From positions 3,421,222-3,485,221 of the forward strand of contig NC_059268.1 in the NCBI RefSeq assembly GCF_017591435.1: DNA of 64,000 bases, given 5' to 3'. Source of the stretch: Portunus trituberculatus. Lineage: Eukaryota; Arthropoda; Malacostraca; Decapoda; Portunidae. Positions 1-11,853 of the stretch are shown here, in pieces. The stretch's first letter is position 1. Each line of letters starts with the position of its first letter. Below the pieces are notes generated by a model. It was not told the origin of the DNA, did no database searches, and saw only the letters and a program-made list of their open reading frames with translations. The position numbers and the translations under genes were made by a program.

Positions 1-955
1 GATTTAGTGAATCAGTGGGTATAACGATTAGGGAGTGCAGCCAGAACATGAACAAGTAAATATGAAGTGTTGAGAGAAATGTGGAAGAGTGTGGCTGTGC
101 CCAGTATAATGTATGGTATGGATGTGACTGCATGGAATGAAAGTGAAATTGACAAGCTAGAAGTGGGACAGAATAGAATAGGTAGAGAGGCACTGAACGC
201 ACACGGCACTTAGATACACAACAGTAGAAGCTCTGAGAGGTGATATGGGATGGAGCACTTTTAGGGAAAGACTAGTAACTAAAGCTACTCGTACTCTTAG
301 GTACAAGGTTAGCTTGGAGATAATGGACGATGAAAGAATAGTGAGAAAGGTGTACCTGTGGAATGAAAGTGGAAGCAATTGGAGCAAGAGGTGCATGAGA
401 ATGACAGAGAGGAGTGGATTACAAGTTGTATGGGAGATGAGAATGGCTGGAAGGAATCAGAATGAGCGTGAGTGGATCGTGACAAGAGGAGGCAGAGTAG
501 GAATTGAATGGGATGCGAGGAAGTGGAAGAGTGAGATAGACAGAGAGTTGGAGTGGGTGGGACTAAATATATGGATAAATGAGAGGGAACGAAAGAGTAC
601 TCTGAAATGTTAGAAGGAAAAGAAAGCCCCGATGTATGAAAAGTGGTACGATGGTAGCCTTCCGAGCTAGGGCACAGTGTATGGATGTGAGTGAAAGGAA
701 CTACAGGTGGTCTGAGTCCCGCAGCAAAGTGTGCCAGATGTGTGACACAGGGCAGGACGAGACGGTGGAGCATGTCATGCTGGAGTGTGAGAAGTATGAA
801 AGAGACAGGCATGAGATGATGCAAGTGATTTTGACTTAATTAAGGCATAATAAGGATGAAGACAGTAGGAAGAGACAGTAAGGGAATGGATGGTGCTGCT
901 GCTGGGACTGTGTAAACTGTAAAGTAACGAGTGCAAGGATGATTGAGGCTGTGAA
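1..955 (+). mobile_element. LINE-A: 3' part of a non-LTR retrotransposon, degenerate
   Basis: Broken frames encode the C-terminal third of a non-LTR ORF2. Around 60-240 is a post-reverse-transcriptase segment (VAVPSIMYGMD, AWNE, IDKLEVGQ). Around 245-613 is a charged linker. At 636-839 is a C-terminal zinc-knuckle-like segment with CQMCDTGQDETVEHVMLEC, the usual Cys/Cys/His/Cys ending of many arthropod LINEs. It enters from the left window edge, and stops and frameshifts show it is dead. A reverse-strand relative lies at 21897-22645, which supports a dispersed family. The clade cannot be fixed without the reverse transcriptase core. Confidence 0.7.
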
Positions 956-960
956 GGAAA

Positions 961-1308
961 TTGATTGATTGATACATTTATTGTTGCATTAATAATGAAA
1001 TACAACAAAGGAAGAGGATTGACCTTGCCTCGCACCCCCTGGCCAAAGACTTAAGGTTAAAGTATCAAAAATATATAAATTGATAGTATACATAGCAAGA
1101 ATACAAGTACTTAAATAGATAAGTACTGATATTGCACACCTTATTACATAAATATCCTACAGTGTGGGAGCAAACTGAGGATATTCCTTGTGTGTATCCC
1201 TGAGAGTGGCTGGCTGTAGATGGTCAATGAGGCTGTACAAGTCGTTCACCTTGTGGCCTAAATTTAGCAATGAGAGGACATTCCATGATATAATGACGCA
1301 GAGTATTA
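961..1308 (-). mobile_element. LINE-B: C-terminal end and 3' tail of a second non-LTR element
   Basis: Read on the minus strand, 1308 to about 1150 encodes a LINE ORF2 ending: HYIMECPLIAKFRP, then after a frameshift a segment ending EYPQFAPTL and a stop. The 3' UTR follows and ends in a short (ATCA)n tail at about 961-975. The element points away from the satellite that starts at 1309. A different, more upstream part of what looks like the same family (RNase H end) is at 21646-21896. Assignment to one family is inference from this shared context. Confidence 0.55.
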
Positions 1309-3488
1309 TGTTAGTAGTTTTCAACATTATTTGCACCAAAACACAGAAATGCAGGCAAAATGCATGATTACACAACATTTATTTAAGGAACTGAAATATG
1401 TAAAAAAAAAAAGGGCTATTTTGGTGTATTCTAGCATTTTATGCACGAAAAAAAAAAATGCAGCCAAAACAACTATATACACCATATTCATTAAATAGTC
1501 TTATATATGTTTTTAAGGTATTCTAAAGAAAAAAAAATCTATCTTGATTAAAAACTTTGTATATTGAAATGATTTTACATCGTTTCACGTTAAAACGAGA
1601 AAATAAATGATGAAAATAACGCAAAAGTAACAAAATACATGTTATTTTAGTTTTCTACTTTTAATGCATTAAAACACAGAAATGCAGGGAAAAAGCATAT
1701 ATACACACTATTTGTTTAAAGAACTGAAATATGGAAAAAAATGGGATATTTTGGTATTTTACACCATTTTAGGCATCAAAACTCAGAAAAGCAGTTAAAA
1801 CAAGCATTTATGTGTTTTTAAGGTGTTTTCTGAATTGTATTTTCTCGATTGAATATTTTGTATATTCAAGTCATTTTACATTGTTATGGGTTAAACTGAT
1901 AAAATGGATGAAAAGAAGCCAATATAGAAAAACGAAATAAAAGTAACCAAAACTTTACTTTAATTACTTTAGTAATTTTTAGTATTTTTTGGGGGGCACC
2001 AAAACACAGAAATCTAAGCAAAACGCATGTTTAAAAAATTGAAATATGTAAAAAATGGGTTATTTTAATTTTTTTCTAGAATTTTATGCACAAAACTAAA
2101 AAATGGAGGCAACACAAGTATATACTCCATAATTGTTAAAAAAAAAAAACTTATTTATGTGTTTTTGAGATGTTTTATGCAAAAAAAAAAAAAACTATCT
2201 ACGCACATTGAAGTCATTTTACATTTTTACACTTAAACCGACAAAAATGATGAAAAATAAGGCAAAATAGAGAAATAAACCGTCGTGGTACAGTGGAACC
2301 ATGCTCTGCTTTGGAGTCCGAGGAGTCTCCAAGCGCACGGGTTCGAATCCTGTCCATGGTCCGGGTGAAGGTTGGGCTTCATCTCTCGGGGCAACGGTTT
2401 CCTAGCGGGTGGGCTTTGAGATAGGAGGTACCCCAAAAAAGTATCCCCTTTACATTTTACATTGTTAGAATTCAAATGAGAAAAATTATGAAAATAAGCC
2501 ACAATAGAGAAACGAAATAAAAGTAACAAAAACGTGATATTTTAGTGGTTTTCTGCTTTTTATGCACCAAAGCACAGAAATGCAGGCAAAAGGCGTATAT
2601 ACACACTACTTGTTTAAAGAACTGAAATGTGTAAAAGAATATTGGTTATTTTGGTGGTTTACACCATTTTCGGCACCAAAACTCAGAAAAGCAGTCAAAA
2701 CAAGTTTGTACACTCTATTTGTTAAGAGGTATTATTTATGTGTTTTGAAGGTGTTTTCTGAAGAAAAAAAAATATCTCGATTGAATATTTTGTATGTTGA
2801 AGTCATTTTACATTGTTGTACTTTTAAAACGATAAAATTGGTGAAAAAAAAAATCCAATCTAAAGAAACAAACTAAAAGTAACCAAAACGTGTTATTTTA
2901 GTAGTTTTCAAGTTTTTTTTTACACCAAAACACTGAAATACAGTCAAAACGTAAAATTACACACTATTTGTTTAATGAAGTGAAATGTGTAAGAAATGGG
3001 TTATTTTGGCGTTTTCCTGCATTTTATGCACTAAAACTCCGAAAAGCACGCAAAACAAGTATATACACTATATTTGTTAAAACGTATTATTTTTTTTTTT
3101 TTTAAGTGTATACACAATTTTGTTTAAACGTCTTTTTTATATTATGTTTTCAGGTGTTTTATGAAAAAAATGTTATATCGATTAAAAATTTTATGTTTGT
3201 CATTTTACATTGTTACACTTTAAAAGGAGAAAATTGATGAAAATACGTCAAAATAGAGAAACGAAACATTAGTAACAAAGACGTGTTATTTCAGTGGTTT
3301 TCTGTTTTTTATACACCAAAACACAGTAATGCAGGGAAAGCACGTACATACACACTATTCGTTTAAAAAATTGAAATATTTAAAAAAAAAACTTTTTTTT
3401 TTTTGGTCGTGTACAGCATATTAGGCACCAAATCTCGGAAAAGCAGTCAAAAGAAATATATACGTACACTATACTTCTTAAAACGTCA

Positions 3489-3489
<1 letters not shown>
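1309..3489 (+). repeat. Satellite block 1: ~330-bp tandem repeat, sense orientation
   Basis: About six diverged copies of an AT-rich unit of roughly 330-350 bp. Anchors beginning CACAGAAATGCAGG or close variants recur near 1343, 1675, 2002, 2571, 2923 and 3315. The 2002-2571 interval is long because a SINE sits in it. Each unit holds two related half-segments of about 100 bp, one ending in an AACTGAAATATG-type motif and one in an AAAACGTCTT-type motif, so the unit is itself an ancient dimer. The sense 3' end runs directly into a (CT)n array. The same satellite recurs at 19382-21645 (-) and 27040-28135 (+). Confidence 0.85.
2278..2455 (+). mobile_element. SINE-1 copy (tRNA-derived) inside satellite block 1
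   Basis: A GC-richer island in the AT-rich satellite with pol III-like internal promoter boxes: an A-box-like TGGTACAGTGG near 2287 and a B box GGTTCGAATCC at about 2339-2349. The 3' body reads CTTTGAGATAGGAGGTACCCC. Body segments are shared with 32188-32365 and 51775-51967. It accounts for the extra ~180 bp in one satellite period. Confidence 0.75.

Positions 3490-3576
<87 letters not shown>
3490..3576. repeat. (CT)n microsatellite
   Basis: Uninterrupted CT dinucleotide array abutting the 3' end of satellite block 1. Confidence 0.97.
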
Positions 3577-3579
<3 letters not shown>

Positions 3580-3939
3580 CTGGGGATCAACTGGCCTTAC
3601 ACTTTCCAGTAACCGAATTTACCCGGCCTCGTCTTCCGTATTCGGCCTTCAAATGATCGGAGAGCTTGCTGGGTAGGATGGGGGGACTATGCGGCTGTGA
3701 AAGGGGTGGGGGTATAGCTGGAGGGTTGGGAAGGGAGGGGTAGGGTTGTGCATTAAAAGATTTTTTTTCGTCTTTGTTCGTTTTTATTTAGTTTTTATGT
3801 ATATTTGAGTGTATTTGGCTCTTTCTTTTTTTCCGTTTTTTACTTGGTTTTAAGTATATGTGAGTGTATGTGGCTATTTTTTTCTCATTTCTTTTCGTTT
3901 TTTATTTATTTTTTATGTTTGTATGATTCAGATTCAGAT
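3577..3939. other. Non-coding stretch with a G-rich, G-quadruplex-like run
   Basis: No gene seen. Guanine runs cluster at about 3671-3745; GGGTTGGGAAGGGAGGGG at 3723-3740 fits the canonical G3N1-7 pattern on the plus strand. The T-rich part at 3770-3920 holds an imperfect ~75-bp tandem duplication. Confidence 0.6.
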
Positions 3940-4330
3940 TCAGATTGATTTCATTTTGCTCAGACTTTGTAAACAAAGTATGGAGCAAAGCTCATTATAT
4001 AATTTCAATAATAAACTAAGAAAGAAGTAACATTATCTATTACATACAAACAAATCTCTGTAATAAACTTTTTTCTTATCTAAACAACTTATGGATAGCT
4101 CTCAAAAAATGGGACATATTGGTTAAAATTTGCAGATTTTTACTTTGCATTAACAGAGTAAACTTATTTAATGTTGGATTATTTCTGTAATAGAATGGTA
4201 TATATTTGTTTCTAAGTTCCACAATATTTTCATTAGGACATAACAATATGATATGAAATTAATCTCCAACATCATTATTTTTACATTTTAAACATAATCT
4301 TTCTTCTCTACTTACATTTGCATATCATCC
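3940..4330 (-). mobile_element. 3' end of a CR1/L2-type LINE
   Basis: On the minus strand, about 4315 to 4070 encodes the typical end of a CR1/L2-like ORF2: EERLCLKCKNNDVGD, an in-frame stop, then FHIILLCPNENIVELRNKYI and a short basic end. The Cys-X2-Cys and His/Cys spacing is the classic terminal knuckle. The 3' tail at 3930-3950 is a short (TGAATC)n repeat on the element strand, as expected for this clade. The stop marks a dead copy. Confidence 0.7.
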
Positions 4331-4380
4331 TGTCACAACTAGTCCTCCCTTAGACAGTGTTCCTGCGTCTCACCCCTCGG

Positions 4381-4440
4381 CAAACCTTCCCCAAGCCAGT
4401 GCAGGGAAAACAAACCTTCCCCAAGCCAGTGCAGGGAAAA
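4381..4440. repeat. Perfect 30-bp direct tandem duplication
   Basis: The 30-bp unit starting CAAACCTTCCCCAAGC is present twice without mismatch. No function evident. Confidence 0.9.
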
Positions 4441-5328
4441 CAAACCAAGTCCTTTTAATGTCAAGCTGCCCAATAGATCACTCATAAAAACAACCCACTC
4501 ACATACAAACAGCAAGATCATTATTAAACACTCAAATCATTACACCACCTTTGAAAATGAAACACTTCCACCCAAACAAGTTGAGAGTGGTGGAAATTTT
4601 AATGTTAAAGATCGCGAAGGTCTTTCCTCCAGTGGTTTGCTTCCATTCACAAATACTACTGTTCAATGTTCACTTCCCACACTTAAACACCCCGTGAGAC
4701 CTCGGCTTTCTTTTTTAATTTAATGTCTTTGTTCTATATCAGCAAAGGTTTTATCATCTTCCACACGTTGACAGATGCATGAAAGGAGTGCACACTTCAT
4801 AACAAGTTTTCACTCCACACAGTTTAACAGTTTAAAATTAATCAGTATTCGTCTATCAGTCACCGTTTCCCTACAAATCTAGCTGTCTTGCCTCTTGTAA
4901 TCGATAATAGAGCTTCTTTTTATGTAAGAAGAGCGCAGGCAAGGGCAACAAAAAATTACAATAAAAAAAAGGTGCCAACTGAAGTATCAGGGCGAGGAGA
5001 AGACAAAAAGGATCAGCCAAAGTCATAGGATAAGAGTCTTGAAACCTTCCTCTTGGTAGTGTTCATGTTATAGGAAGGGACAAATATAGAAGCAGGCAGG
5101 GAGTCCAGCGTTTACCACAGAAAGAGATGAATGATTGGGAATACTGGTTAGCTCTTGCATTAGAAGGGTGGACAGGATAGGGATGAGAGAATAAAGCACT
5201 ACAATGGATAGGTTTTTTTTTATTTTCATTTTTGTATTTATTTTCTCTATATTCTTTTATTTTATTTATTTAGTTATTTATTTGTGTGTGTTGCACCTTC
5301 TGTGTGATTCTAGTGATAAATTCAACGA
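4441..5328. other. Unassigned sequence upstream of the LTR element
   Basis: No gene or repeat family recognised. The last ~120 bases are T-rich and meet the LTR-homologous segment at 5329 without a visible TG terminus. Confidence 0.6.
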
Positions 5329-5957
5329 GGAATAAGTTACATAACATATTTACTAGTGTGTAATTGTGTACGAAGTTAACGTGATTCCATGTATGGGTAC
5401 CAAGAGAAAGAGATTACTTGAGGGAAGTCACTTGTGTGGAGATATCAATATTTGTCATTATATTTCGGTGGTGTTACGTTGTCATTTTGTTGAACGGAGT
5501 CTGGTAATTATATGTGTATGGTAATATATTTGGTGGCACGTCATGTGGTTGCTTGCATTCATGTACCAAGTAAAGGTCATCCTTATATACGGGTAGCTGG
5601 GAAAAGGGGTAATATTGTACGTACTACGTATGAGATTTACGGAGAAATAAAGCACCGGGTTCAGATGTTGTAATACGTTATGAAGATATTGTGGATGATG
5701 TTTGAAGTGAAATCCGTTTTGATGCGAGAATATCTACGAGATTAATGCAATTCTTAAGGATGTTTGTAAGAGAAATTGTAATAATTGCAGTGGAGAAGGC
5801 AACAGAAAGAGTTGTGATTGTTACTTGTCGGCGCCGTATCGAACACCTTATGTATAGATATTAGTTTTGTTAATTAAAGATAGAAAAAACCTTTGACTAT
5901 TCATAGCCAGTAGCTAGACAATTTGTGCAACGTCGTGCAACAGCTCGGAGCACGACA
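5329..5957 (+). repeat. 5' LTR, partial (3' ~629 bases)
   Basis: Matches about 12558-13183 almost base for base and ends in ACA just before the primer site. Its upstream boundary has no TG dinucleotide and no match to 11854-12557, so the 5' part is missing or was misassembled. Confidence 0.8.
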
Positions 5958-5976
5958 TGGTGGCAGCGGTGGGATC
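5958..5976 (+). promoter_or_regulatory. Primer-binding site, tRNA-Leu type
   Basis: TGGTGGCAGCGGTGGGATC follows the LTR without a spacer. Its complement is the acceptor and T-stem 3' end typical of animal tRNA-Leu ending in CCA. This would prime minus-strand synthesis. Confidence 0.75.
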
Positions 5977-8900
5977 TAAATGTTGCACAAATTGTTGCAT
6001 TGCAAAAAAAAAATATATTGCCAAATGTTGCAAAGTGTAATCTTGGAATTGGCGCAAGGGACAGTCATATTGATGGAAGATTAAAGTAAATTGGTTGAAA
6101 GTGCACGAAGTAACTGTTGTCAATATCAGAAGTGGCATGGTTATTATAATATGAATGCATATCATTATCACTATTTTGTCTGAAGCTGAGTCGCCCGTGA
6201 CGAGCATAAGGTTTGTGTAAAATCCGTAGATTTTATTTAGTAATTAATTTCTATATTCATTAAAGATCATGTTGCGTGTAAGAGGTTATTCTTTCAAGTG
6301 GATGCTTTAAGGTTATATTTTGATTGGACGATATCTGAGTAATATGTTGTACGGTTACCTGTCGCTTGTTTCACCTAAGCCTTTACAAATCAAGGGGTAA
6401 ACGAGGAGTCTTATTAGCGGGAGAGAAATGCGACAAAATATGAGATATAAAGAGTTTTTAATAAATTATTTAAGGTTCGTCTACATTATAATATGTGTAT
6501 CATAAAGTAGTCAATGGAGTAATGATAACTGAGTGTCAAGGGCATAAATATTACGGATATGCGGCAAAATTCACAAAGGTAGACGAATTTGTTGTCGTTA
6601 TGTGAAGGGAAACTTATCATATATAAGAGACGTGACATATAAGAGTAATTTTTTTTCACACGAGTGTCGACTGTCAGAGGAAAATAGCAAGGGGTGTAAG
6701 CATATATTGTGGTTTATAGTAGGAAAATATGAAGTACTGAGTAAGACTATTTTAATTGCCCCATAGCGATAGAAACGAATAAAAAATGTGTAAATTGTAT
6801 CATGTTTGAGAGTTCGTCGGATTATAGATGAAAGAATATTGAAGGTTCTGATGAAGGATATGGAACAAAAAGTGAGTGTCAAGTAAAAGAAGGGATATTG
6901 TGTGTAGTTGATGCGAAGAAATTTTTCTGTGAGAATAGTGTATGGGGAAGAAGATATAGTATGAGGGAATAATAGAGACACAGTAGAAATATGATTGAGA
7001 TATACATCACTGCGGTTAAGGTTTGAGGCAAATATCAATATCAAAAGTATAGAAAATAAAGAAGTAATATGACTGACAGATGAGGTAAGTATTAAAATGG
7101 GATATCTATGTAAAAAGTTAATAGAGGAAATAACTGGAGAGTGTTAATATTGAAGAGAATCAAGAGCAGAGAAAGACATTTTGTTGTTACATATTGATCA
7201 TACGTGTATTGTGAGTCTCTTGGGTTAATGAAAGGTAGATGAAAATATTTAAGGAGAAAAGGAAACGGTGAGTTGCGGGTCAATTTTATGAAATGATGGC
7301 AGGATATAAAGATGAATTAATATATACATATATTATGTCGAGTTGAGGATGCTACCACGTGCTGGGTAGTAGTTGAGTTGAGTAGGTAACACTGTTGTAA
7401 CAGTGCTAGTTCATGCAATTGAAGGTTGCTGGCTAGATCCTAGTTCACCTTACAGTTTCTTTTCTCACCACCTTAAGGTTACTTGCCTCCCCTCATGTCT
7501 TTTCTCTCTCAGTGGGTTAATTGAATATAAAGTAGTGGAGTTTTTAAGTGATAAGGTGAGAAAAGAAGCAAAATATATATTAAATGTTCAAGTACATGTG
7601 TAAAGCAAGGCCAACCTTCAATTGTTCACTTAAGAAGACGATTGTTGTTGTAAGGTCATGTTGGATAACATCATATTAGTGCCAGAAGTTATAGGTGCAA
7701 GAAATTATATGTGAGTTGTAGTATATGTAGCTACTTGGTTAAGGCGTTATTCAGTTCATAAAGGTAGAGACGATATGAATAACATCAGTAAAAGCAAGAA
7801 TAAGAAGTAAATTAATGTCATTATGATACTATTGTGGCTGTTATAGAAACAATATGAATAACATCAGTAAATGCAAATATAAGAAGTAATTTACAGTGTT
7901 CTAATGTGGTTATAAGTATTGAGAACAACTATGTTGAAATATAAAAGGAGTACTTTCGAGATGTTATACACATTAGCCAATATATAAGTAGCTACGCACG
8001 GGCAGTAAGTTGGCGAATGTTATTGACATTGATATGATAATATCGTTGAGTCAGTAATATCGTGGAATGTGAGGGTTGATATTCGGCAACATGAGGTATA
8101 TTTATGTCATGAAGAATATAATATGTGGGTTGCAATATTGTGTGAGAGTAGTGTTTAGGAAGGAAAATATTGGGAGGACTTAGATACATATCTATACTGC
8201 GTGAGGGAATAGGTGTGAGGAGAATATATATCTAGGAAGAAAGGGATGAAGATGGATATTTGGATTAGAAAATATATATTGATATTTGTTAAGAGGTAAT
8301 TAATAATGAGTTGAGGAACATACATATCAGGGAAAACAATGTGAGGATTGAGTCAAGGAGAATATATATCTAGGAAGAAAACGAAGTGGGGATAGATATA
8401 TAGGTTAGAAAAAAAAAAAACTTAATTTTTGTTATAAGGTAATTCATATTGAGTGAGGAAGATATATATAGGTAAATAATATGAGGACAGTCAGAATTCA
8501 TATGTCAGGAAGGAAAACATATAATATTGCATTGATAATTGTTAACAAGACCATCATAGATCAGCTTGACATATGAAAAGGAATTAAAATTCATGAGGTT
8601 AAGATCTTATATAGATAGACGTAAAAAATCGATATTGCAGAGCCATAAGGATGTCATTCCCGGAACTACACTAATAATGTCAACATCAGAGTAAATATGA
8701 TAGTAAATATGATATATATGTGTAGTAAGGAAACAAGTGTAAGTATGAAAGTTGATATAGAGTGAGGTAAAAACGGAGTAAGCACATGATATTAAGACAT
8801 TAAAGTTGCGAATTATAATGTGAAGAAAGACGCGTCAAACATATCATTCCTTGTGTGTACATTGACTCTTGTGCCTAGCAACACTTGAACACTTCGTGCC

Positions 8901-11841
8901 AACCTAGGGGCATAAGGCGTGTACAAGTGGTTGTGATCAACTAGGTGACAAGTTGTTTCTCTCTGGCCAGAAGTAAATATTAATATACATTATGTGAATG
9001 CCGGTCTGGGGATTGCCGATTCAGAAGAGTGGGGGACGCCCTGAAAGCTTCGTTTCGACAGTACCCGGCATGGTAGTGTTGAGTGATACACAAGGATATT
9101 AGTGGGCCCACTAGTGAATATGTTGAGTAAAGATATCTATCTATGGATTGATTTTAACATGTGCGTACTCGAGTCAAAATTAATACATCAAGAGTAGTCT
9201 GACTTATGAATATAGATGAGAGGATGTGAGGTAAATATGAGATATGAAGGCAAATAGTAAATACCAAAGTAAATATATGAATATATGGTCATGGGATGTG
9301 GATTCTGGAAAGGTTACGATAAGGTAAATATGAGATAGTGAGACGAGGATATTCATTATATTAGAAAAGTTGCTGTGAGGATATTGAATATATTAGAAAA
9401 GTTGCTGTGAGGATATTGATTATATTAGAAGAGTTTGTGGTGAAGATCTTGATTATATTAGAAAAGTTTGCGGTGAGGATATTGAGTATATTAGAAGAGT
9501 TTGCGGTGAAGATATTGAGTATATTAGAAAAGTTTGCGGTGAGGATATTGAGTATATTAGAAGAGTTTGCGGTGAAGATATTGAGTATATTAGAAAAGCT
9601 TGCGGTGAAGATATTGAGTATATTAGAAAAGTTTGCGGTGAAGATATTGAGTATATTAGAAAAGGTTGCGGTGAGGATATAGGAAAAGGTGCATATGCAT
9701 ATATACGTCTGTGTAGGTCATGACTGTATTGGGCAAATATTATTATTGAGATAGCAACTTGATAAAATAAGATGAAGATATAGTGAACAAATGCAAAGGT
9801 AAAGTGGTTATACATGTTCCGAAGGCAGAAAACTGGCGACAGTGATATTGATATTAGATTAATATGCAGGCATTTGAAAGTTTCTTGTTGATAAGGACGA
9901 AGATATATGATTAACATGGAAGTTAAGGTGTCTCTATATAATTTGGAGGGATATATGGCGATCTGGAAGGTTTTATAGAGATTAGGATAAATGTATAGTA
10001 ATGAGTGTTAATGAATGCCTTTATCCGTGATTTTGACGATATATGTGAAGTAAGGGGTATATCTATGGGATTGAAAATAGATACAATGTGGGATGTCGTA
10101 CTTAACCCAACACAGGACATTTGGTTACAAGTCTGAGTTGAGCTATCGTGATATCGTAGGAAATCATCAGTGGTTTCAGTAGCTTTCACTTGATTATATA
10201 ACATTTTAAAGAAAGATTTAAAGTTAATGCAAGGATTGTAAAGGTAAACAGTTAACGACGATAATGAGGAAAGAAGAGTTATTGATGAGGTATCAAGCGA
10301 AAAATATATAGAAGGACATTACTCCCCATCTTATCGTTAGCTATATGGTAAGGCTTGAAGGTGAAACAAGACGAAAATATATTAAAGAAATACGATATGG
10401 ATGTTGACTATCAAGAGATTAAGATGGACATTATATAATATGATGTAGTTAGGAAAACACTGATATGAAAGGAATACAAGTTGAAACTAAATAATGAAGT
10501 AAATATTAATGTTTAACCTGTGGAATACATGGTGTGTTTCTTGTCTGTGTGCTGGTGATGATACAGAACGGTAATGGTTGAGTGTTTTAACAGCAAGCTA
10601 ATATATTTTTTTGTATTTTGATTTTCGAGTATAGTGCGTATATTACATATAAAGATAGATATCGTGACTTAAGGTGAGAAATAACAGCGTATTCGTTACA
10701 CAGCAACTCAGAATCAGATTTATTTCTTGGTGTGGTAACATTTTACAAGTGATGGATTTTCCAGTGTTTCAAGTGCTTATATCAACATATTACGTGGATC
10801 TGAGAGCAGCTATTTCTTATTGCAAGATTAATGCAATCTATATATCAGTACTTCTGAATCCATTGCGTCAGTTCATTTTCGACATCGTGATATTGTGCAT
10901 GCTTACGGGATGTAATAAATTTTTCTTGTATTTTCTGTTATTTTGTATGAGACGTCACCCTTATCTGAGATAATGAGATAGTAATTCCTCCATATTTATG
11001 TATACACTTAGAAGTTTCACCATGTCATATGCTTTTAATAGTGATGTATTATGACTGCATTGCATACTTAAGTTCCAACTTACTTCTATTGAGAAATTCT
11101 GACGACACCTGAACGATGTCTACAGATGCTCTCCCTTGATTGTTTCTGTATCTTGTAAGATGTTGATATATATCCTCTGAATAATATTGATATAATTTGG
11201 GATAATGAGCTGATTTCTTTTACAATCTATGATATGATATACACTCCTCCTAGTTATGGACATATATATGCATAATACTATGATAAATGTTGTCATAATT
11301 CCTCTGAATAACATAGGTATGATTTGAGATTGTGAGTTGATTTTATATGATTAATGCTGTATTTATACTACCTAATGATATATTTTCCTCCTAGTTATAG
11401 ACATATATTCATATCAAAGTAACGAGTATCGACTGCATTGCCATATCTTTTCCATTACCTTGCTTAGTGTGATGACATATCTTTTCCACTACTGGTCAAT
11501 ATCATGATCTCTCCCTGACCATATATATATTGTTAATTATTCTCTCTCTGCAAAGCCCTTTTTGTGAATATAGAGGTGCAGACGCATTTTTCTAATATAT
11601 GCCTTCTTAGCAGAAAGTATTGGACCCATTGCCCTACATTCCTACGTATATAACACAGCTGGCTGGAGACTTGGATGCTGGCTAGAGGACAGGGGTCTGG
11701 CGGGTGCTAACATGCTTCATGGGTGTGGGAAAGTACCGCTATCAGGTGCGCGGTCGCCCAAGCCCTCATCCTTCCTACGGGAGGCATGCACACCCTGCCC
11801 ACCACCCACCCTTCCCTACATTGCATGCGCGGGACGCGCAT
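5977..11841 (+). other. Non-coding interior of the LTR element
   Basis: AT- and purine-rich. The longest open frames are short and match nothing I know. It is internally repetitive: a ~38-bp motif near 7773 recurs near 7855, a ~145-bp segment near 8216 recurs near 8360, and a 33-bp minisatellite lies at 9345-9681. GC-richer islands at about 7340-7500 and 8870-9120 stand out and could be structured or packaging-related, but that is a guess. A small palindrome CACTGTTGTAACAGTG lies near 7389. Confidence 0.6.
9345..9681. repeat. 32-33-bp minisatellite, about ten units
   Basis: Tandem units of the form GATATTGAGTATATTAGAAA plus about 13 bases, alternating GTGAGG and GTGAAG junctions. The period is a multiple of three over most of the array, so one plus-strand frame stays open with an 11-residue pattern (KILSILEKFAV). 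This alone is not evidence of a protein. Confidence 0.9.
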
Positions 11842-11853
11842 TCTGAGGGGGGA
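11842..11853 (+). promoter_or_regulatory. Probable polypurine tract
   Basis: CTGAGGGGGGA lies immediately 5' of TGTTTGTCAG, proposed as the 3' LTR start. The position fits plus-strand priming. The call depends on the proposed LTR boundary. Confidence 0.5.

Noticed and set aside
6598..7044. 148-codon minus-strand frame in the LARD interior
   Set aside because: It follows from low stop density in this AT-rich strand and resembles no known protein.
9345..9681. CRISPR-like regular 33-bp repeats
   Set aside because: There are no unique spacers; units are directly tandem and the genome is animal.
10674..10973. 99-codon plus-strand frame in the LARD interior
   Set aside because: No motif recognised, unusual composition, and no neighbouring signals.
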